Source: Smittium mucronatum
Taxonomy: Eukaryota; Kickxellomycota; Harpellomycetes; Harpellales; Legeriomycetaceae
Direction: 5' to 3'
DNA length: 10,964 nt
Assembly: GCA_001953115.1 (NCBI GenBank)
Contig: LSSL01001165.1
Location: 1-10,964 of the forward strand
Below the pieces are notes generated by a model, which ran no database searches, was not told the origin of the DNA, and worked only from the letters and a program-made list of their open reading frames with translations. The position numbers and the translations under genes are program-made. Positions 6,770-10,964 of this stretch are shown here, one piece after another; positions within the stretch are counted from its first letter, which is position 1, and each line of letters starts with the position of its first letter.

Positions 6770-8089
6770 TGGTATAGTATTCCTATTAGTCAGCTATCAA
6801 GTTTAAACTAATCGGTGCCGAGTGCGTGCAGTCCAAATTTTTTTACTCTGATTTAATTTTTTAAATCTATAAAAAATTTGTATTTATTTCTTGTTTTTAG
6901 TCCTTTGGTTGGGTGTGGTGGTACTGCTCAATAAAACAATTCAGTAACTTTTTATTGTTCCATTTCCGTGAAACTCCTTTTGCTGACTCGTCTGGATATT
7001 TTATTACAAATGGATTTGCTTGCCTCTCCTCCCCTCCTCCCCAAAATTCTCATTTTCTGAATTGAAGTATAGTTGCTAGAACCAAAAACTCATTGGTCTG
7101 AATATACAAGTTTAAAAATATATATATATCCATCAGTCTAATCTGTCCCAAAATAATTGAATCTTCGATATTAGCCTTCTAGATTAGAGATTAGGGATTT
7201 TGCCATATGGGAGATTATCTTTGAGAGCAGACACTTTCCTACTAAATTTTTACTCTTTCCTAATTTGGAAATAATCAGCTAAGAATAATTAATAAATTAT
7301 TGGTTAGTCTGGAATATATATTTACAAAAATAAATCATCTATTGGCAAAATTTTGAAAATTTATTAGAGAAAGCATTTTTCCATTTATGTTGCTTTGAAA
7401 ATGATATAATTTTGTTGTAGCCAATGGCTTTTATAGTAAAAAAAATCCGATCTTAAAAAGAATCTCCCATATAGGACAATCAACTCCGGCCAGTAAAAGT
7501 ATTTGTACAATCCAATCAATTATAAGTACTTTAGAAGTTTTACTATCACCTAAAACGTCTGCCACCATTCGAATTCTAAAATTTCTCTTTGCAAAAGTTC
7601 CATACTCTCATGAAACCTTTAAAAGATAGTGATAAGTTTGTTTTGGTTAGTTCAAGTTTTTTCACATATACGTCCTCACCTCATCTAAACAAAGCAGTTT
7701 CAACCATACATTGTACTATAACTCTCATAGCTCATTTCCACATTTACTGTTTGCCAAGACTTTTTTTAACCCCCCTCATATCTATATCCGAAAAATATTG
7801 GCATTATTATTCTCACGTGTATTATGGGCACGGAAGAAATCGGCTCAGAGGTGGCTGGTTGGAGAATTAGGATGTTGGGGTTCCGGTAAATGATGTCTAG
7901 TTATTGGTTGCGAAAGCCGTTTTTTGTCTTTTATCTTTAACATTATTACGTCATTATTTTGTTCCCCATACTATTTTCTCATCTAATATATCTGCCTATT
8001 TTATGCGCCATCACTTTATAATAATAATTCTATGATATCCCCTCGACTCCTAAACCTACAATCCCCAACACTTTTGTTATTTGAGCGTA

Positions 8090-8108
8090 CCCCCCTCCCC
8101 AAAAAAAA
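8090..8108. repeat. C6-T-C4 tract followed by A8
   Basis: Oligo-C interrupted by one T and followed by a run of A, similar in make-up (on the opposite strand) to the G-tracts near 2655 and 2865. It lies at the boundary where base composition falls to the very AT-rich block. Confidence 0.6.
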
Positions 8109-8155
8109 GTAAATATATACTATAATCATCTATTTATTCATGTAATGATTTTAAT

Positions 8156-8159
<4 letters not shown>

Positions 8160-8186
<27 letters not shown>
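8160..8186. repeat. AT dinucleotide microsatellite, about 13 units
   Basis: Uninterrupted alternating A/T of 27 bases, the longest of the AT runs in this window. Alternating AT of this length can extrude as a cruciform. Confidence 0.95.
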
Positions 8187-8789
8187 CACTATACATCAGA
8201 AATGTTCAAAAAAAAATTCTTCGTTCTTTATAATGTGAATGTGTGTGTTATTAGGTATCGATAATTATTAAACTAACTGCAAAATAGCAAATCTGCATTA
8301 TTTTTTATTAATAAAATGTTAAAGAAATTGGTTTTTAGTTTGATTTATAAGAAAAATATCCAATCAAAGAAAATTGGGGTGAGATTTTTTCACAATTTTT
8401 ATTTATAATTAAATCATATTGGTTTTTTTTTTTGTTCAGATTATCAATTTAGCACACACTTTTTGTTATCGAAAAAAATTAAATTAAAAAAAAAACTAGG
8501 CAACCCAAATATATTTTCTAAAAATAGGATTTTATATCATTTTTGATAAAAAAAAACTTAAGTCAGAAAAAAAATATTCCCTCTCAAAAGCATCTACACT
8601 TTAAAAAATTTCAATCTCAATACCTCTTATTATTCTGATGTTGTGTTCCACTAGGAACAAATCTGATTTACTTATTTGAAATAAAAATAAATCCAAATCA
8701 ATTATATTAATATTTTTTAGTTAATTTAAAAGGTACAGCTACTTAAAAAACTTGATAAATTTTGTTTTTACGCTATTATTTTATTATCG

Positions 8790-8871
8790 AAAATATCCTT
8801 ACAACACAACTAGTGTATATAAAATACCCTTACAACATAAAAACTAGACTAGAAAAAATACTCATACAAAG
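8790..8871 (+). repeat. Degenerate 31-35-bp direct repeats
   Basis: Units beginning near 8790, 8821 and 8856 share AAAATAYCCTTACAACA followed by an ACTAG motif. The first two copies are clear (CCTTACAACA is identical). The third is weak (AAAATACTCATACAAA). Confidence 0.45.
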
Positions 8872-9054
8872 TATTTGTAATATTATTTATTGTATCTATA
8901 TAATTATTAATATTATATATTTCCGACTCGATGAATATAGAAAGTCTAATATTAATTGCATAAGGATAAATTTATTATTTTATCTGCTAAATAACTTAAA
9001 AAAATATTTCTTTAATTATTTATTATTTATTATAACGAATTTTTATATTATCCA

Positions 9055-9070
9055 ATATATATATATATAT
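9055..9070. repeat. AT dinucleotide microsatellite, 8 units
   Basis: Sixteen bases of uninterrupted alternating A/T within the AT-rich block. Confidence 0.9.
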
Positions 9071-9326
9071 TAAATGATTATATTCATATTTTATGCATCG
9101 AAAAAATGGGACAGTACAAGATAAAATTGATTTTATTTATCAAATATCAAGCTATAGCATTTTTTTACTATTTGAAATATTTTTTAATTTCTGTTCTTTC
9201 CCTGTTAGCCTTTAATAATATTTTAAATAGTTTTAATAATATACATTTTTAATTAAAGACATGATAATCATTTCTCTAAACCAAATTTTGAAGAAAAAAT
9301 ATCATTTCTGATAATTAATGTAAAAT

Positions 9327-9347
9327 TAATAATAATAATAATAATAA
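9327..9347 (+). repeat. TAA trinucleotide microsatellite, 7 units
   Basis: Seven perfect TAA units (21 bases). As every unit is a stop in one plus-strand frame, it is not coding there. Confidence 0.95.
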
Positions 9348-9732
9348 CAAGATAAACTTTTCTTACATTTCAGAATTAAAAATTAAAACTTTATTTAGCC
9401 AACGCCATATTCATGTTAAAAATATTTCTTTTCTTTATATTTTTTTTTAAAAAAAATAAGGGTATTATTCAGTTTTAAGTAAAACTCATTATTAATTTCT
9501 AAAATAAAAAAATGGGAGATATTATTTGTATACAGGAACTAAAATTATTTTTATAAGTTATAGTTGAAATAAAAAAAATGCCTTATTTTTAAAAAAAAAA
9601 AAACAAAGTTTGAAGATTTATCAAAAGTTTCTGGACTAAAAATGTATATTTTTATTATTTAAAATAATATAGTGAAGATTCTGAGCGTTAATTAAAAGAA
9701 AAAAAGTATCTCCTTTTATTAGAAAAAATAGA

Positions 9733-9754
9733 ATATATATATATATATATATAT
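9733..9754. repeat. AT dinucleotide microsatellite, 11 units
   Basis: Twenty-two bases of alternating A/T, the third such run in the AT-rich block. Confidence 0.92.
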
Positions 9755-10964
9755 TGAGAAAGAAATCCTACGCTTATGCAAAAAAAATAATTAAAAAAAT
9801 AACTATTTGGGATGAGGGCTTGAATTATTATAATTAAAGACAATAAATTTTATGCTAAATTCCTCCCTCTAATGGTGAACTATTTTAGACCTTTTTTTGA
9901 TATTTTTTTTCGGAAAAACGAATAAATAATAATTTAATTTAAGTTTTAATTACATCCCACAATTTTTATTCTCTTAAACTGCTAATTAACCAAAAAAAAC
10001 AATAACAAAAATATCAAAAACTCTGAAATTTTATCATTTTCCATTTTGGTACCAAAAATTATCTAAATGGTGTAAAATAATGTTCTTAAACATAAAAGAT
10101 AAACATTTTTAACAATTTAACGCTACTAAAAAATGAATTTTTTTTTTATGTGGCTTAATAATTAAAAAATAATAATCAATGTATTTAATTAATCGACTTG
10201 ACAAGATTTAATATAATAATACATTTTATGTAAAAATTAAATAATTTTTATAGAATTTTTAAAATTTATTCATTAAAATATTAAATAAGATAAAAAAATT
10301 AGTATATAATCTAAAAATTGATGGTTAATATAGCAACCATATGATATCGTTGTTCCATTTTGCTAAAAATCACTATTAAATTTTATATGTGGATTAAAAC
10401 TGATCCAATTTCACATTAAATATATTATAAAATATGTGTATCTATTTATGTAATATTATTTTTAAATGAAAAAAAAATTTCGCATTTTTTAGAGCTTTAT
10501 AATTTTCGGAATAATATTGACGACAAATATCCGATTTTTTCCGGGCGTATAGAAACAGTCCTTTGGATTGTTTTATTATATAATTAATTATGAGGAGTAT
10601 TAAATTAAATAAATCTCTAGGAAATTAAATTTAAATCGCTCTATTAAGGCTTAAAAACCTGTATAAACTTTTTTATGGTTTTAAAAAAATTCAATAGTTA
10701 AAGTAAAAATCATTCGAGGCTTTTTTTTTTGAATTTTTAGAAGTTGAATTTAGTATTTAAAATTATATTCAAGAAATATAGAGAAAAAAATTTAAAAAAA
10801 TTACTAACCAACGCTTTTGCATATTTTTTATTTAAAAAATATCACCATTTTTTTCTTATATATATACTTACCCAAATATTAGGTATCGTTTAAAGAGAAT
10901 CAATAAATATTTAAGCCAAATGAAATAAAAATCATTTTAAAAAAAGTTACACGAAAATTTCTTA

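Larger units (their letters stand above)
5528..8100. other. Gene-free spacer upstream of the transporter
   Basis: About 2.6 kb at an estimated 25-35% GC. Open frames here (such as 6311-6547 and 7589-7870 plus) have low-complexity products, overlap one another in different frames and resemble no protein I know. The region holds the transporter's upstream sequence, a CTTG hexamer run, the TTAA-flanked element, a 12-bp palindrome, an AT microsatellite at 7118-7129, a CACGTG E-box at 7814-7819 and C/T-rich tracts (around 6700, 7025 and 8090). Confidence 0.55.
8101..10964. other. Extremely AT-rich gene-free block
   Basis: GC content is about 10-20% in the lines I counted, well below the spacer to its left, and lowest from roughly 8860 onward. 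Stops fill all frames. The longest open frame (8762-9073 plus) translates to Ile/Tyr/Asn/Leu-rich sequence typical of random AT-rich DNA. The block continues to the window end. It could be a regional centromere, an origin-rich spacer, decayed transposon sequence or sequence near a contig end. No point-centromere CDEI/CDEIII pair, telomeric repeat or transposon end was found in it. Confidence 0.6.

Noticed and set aside
7813..7819. TCACGTG as CDEI of a point centromere
   Set aside because: The first consensus base does not match and no AT-rich CDEII plus CDEIII follows on either side; it is kept only as an E-box.
7589..7893. Two overlapping plus-strand frames as a possible small gene
   Set aside because: They overlap in different phases, resemble no known protein and contain AT-rich low-complexity residues; no promoter or start context supports them.
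8762..9073. 103-codon plus-strand frame, considered as a mitochondrial insertion
   Set aside because: The Ile/Tyr/Asn/Leu-rich product reflects base composition and matches no mitochondrial protein I recognise.
9895..9925. TTCCGAA-like core on the minus strand as a point-centromere CDEIII
   Set aside because: The flanking G/T positions are out of register with CDEIII and no CDEI (RTCACRTG) lies 80-110 bases away.
10802..10808. TACTAAC as an intron branch point
   Set aside because: No GTATGT-type donor lies at a suitable distance and there are no exon-like frames around it.

Overview
The window looks like nuclear DNA of an AT-rich ascomycete, most likely a budding yeast (Saccharomycotina). 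The signs are two long intron-free reading frames, a fungal MCH-type transporter, TATA/STRE-like promoter elements, and AT-rich spacers full of homopolymer and AT microsatellites. I cannot name the species. CTG codons in the transporter fall where leucine is expected, which argues against a CUG-Ser yeast. No tRNA, rRNA or CRISPR array was found.

Layout. (1) 1-1666, minus strand: the N-terminal 555 residues of an unrecognised secreted protein, open at the window edge. It has a signal peptide, a Lys/Pro-rich tract of heptapeptide repeats, and two tandem 67-residue units sharing an almost invariant 25-residue core. (2) 1667-4048: a 2.4-kb spacer with a TATA/STRE-like promoter for gene 1, a GAAA microsatellite and several long G-tracts. 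(3) 4049-5527, minus strand: a complete 492-residue, 12-TM monocarboxylate-transporter-like (MCH family) protein. (4) 5528 to about 8100: a gene-free spacer at roughly 25-35% GC. It carries a possible distal promoter for the transporter and, at 6498-6667, a short element flanked by TTAA with matching CCCTTTC-type ends, read here as a piggyBac-like MITE. (5) About 8100-10964: an extremely AT-rich block (about 10-20% GC in the lines sampled) with AT and TAA microsatellites and no credible gene. It is a candidate centromeric, degenerate or origin-like region, but nothing in it is diagnostic.

The two genes share a strand but are 2.4 kb apart and show no sign of acting together. The parts most worth attention are the repeat architecture of the secreted protein and the TTAA-flanked element.
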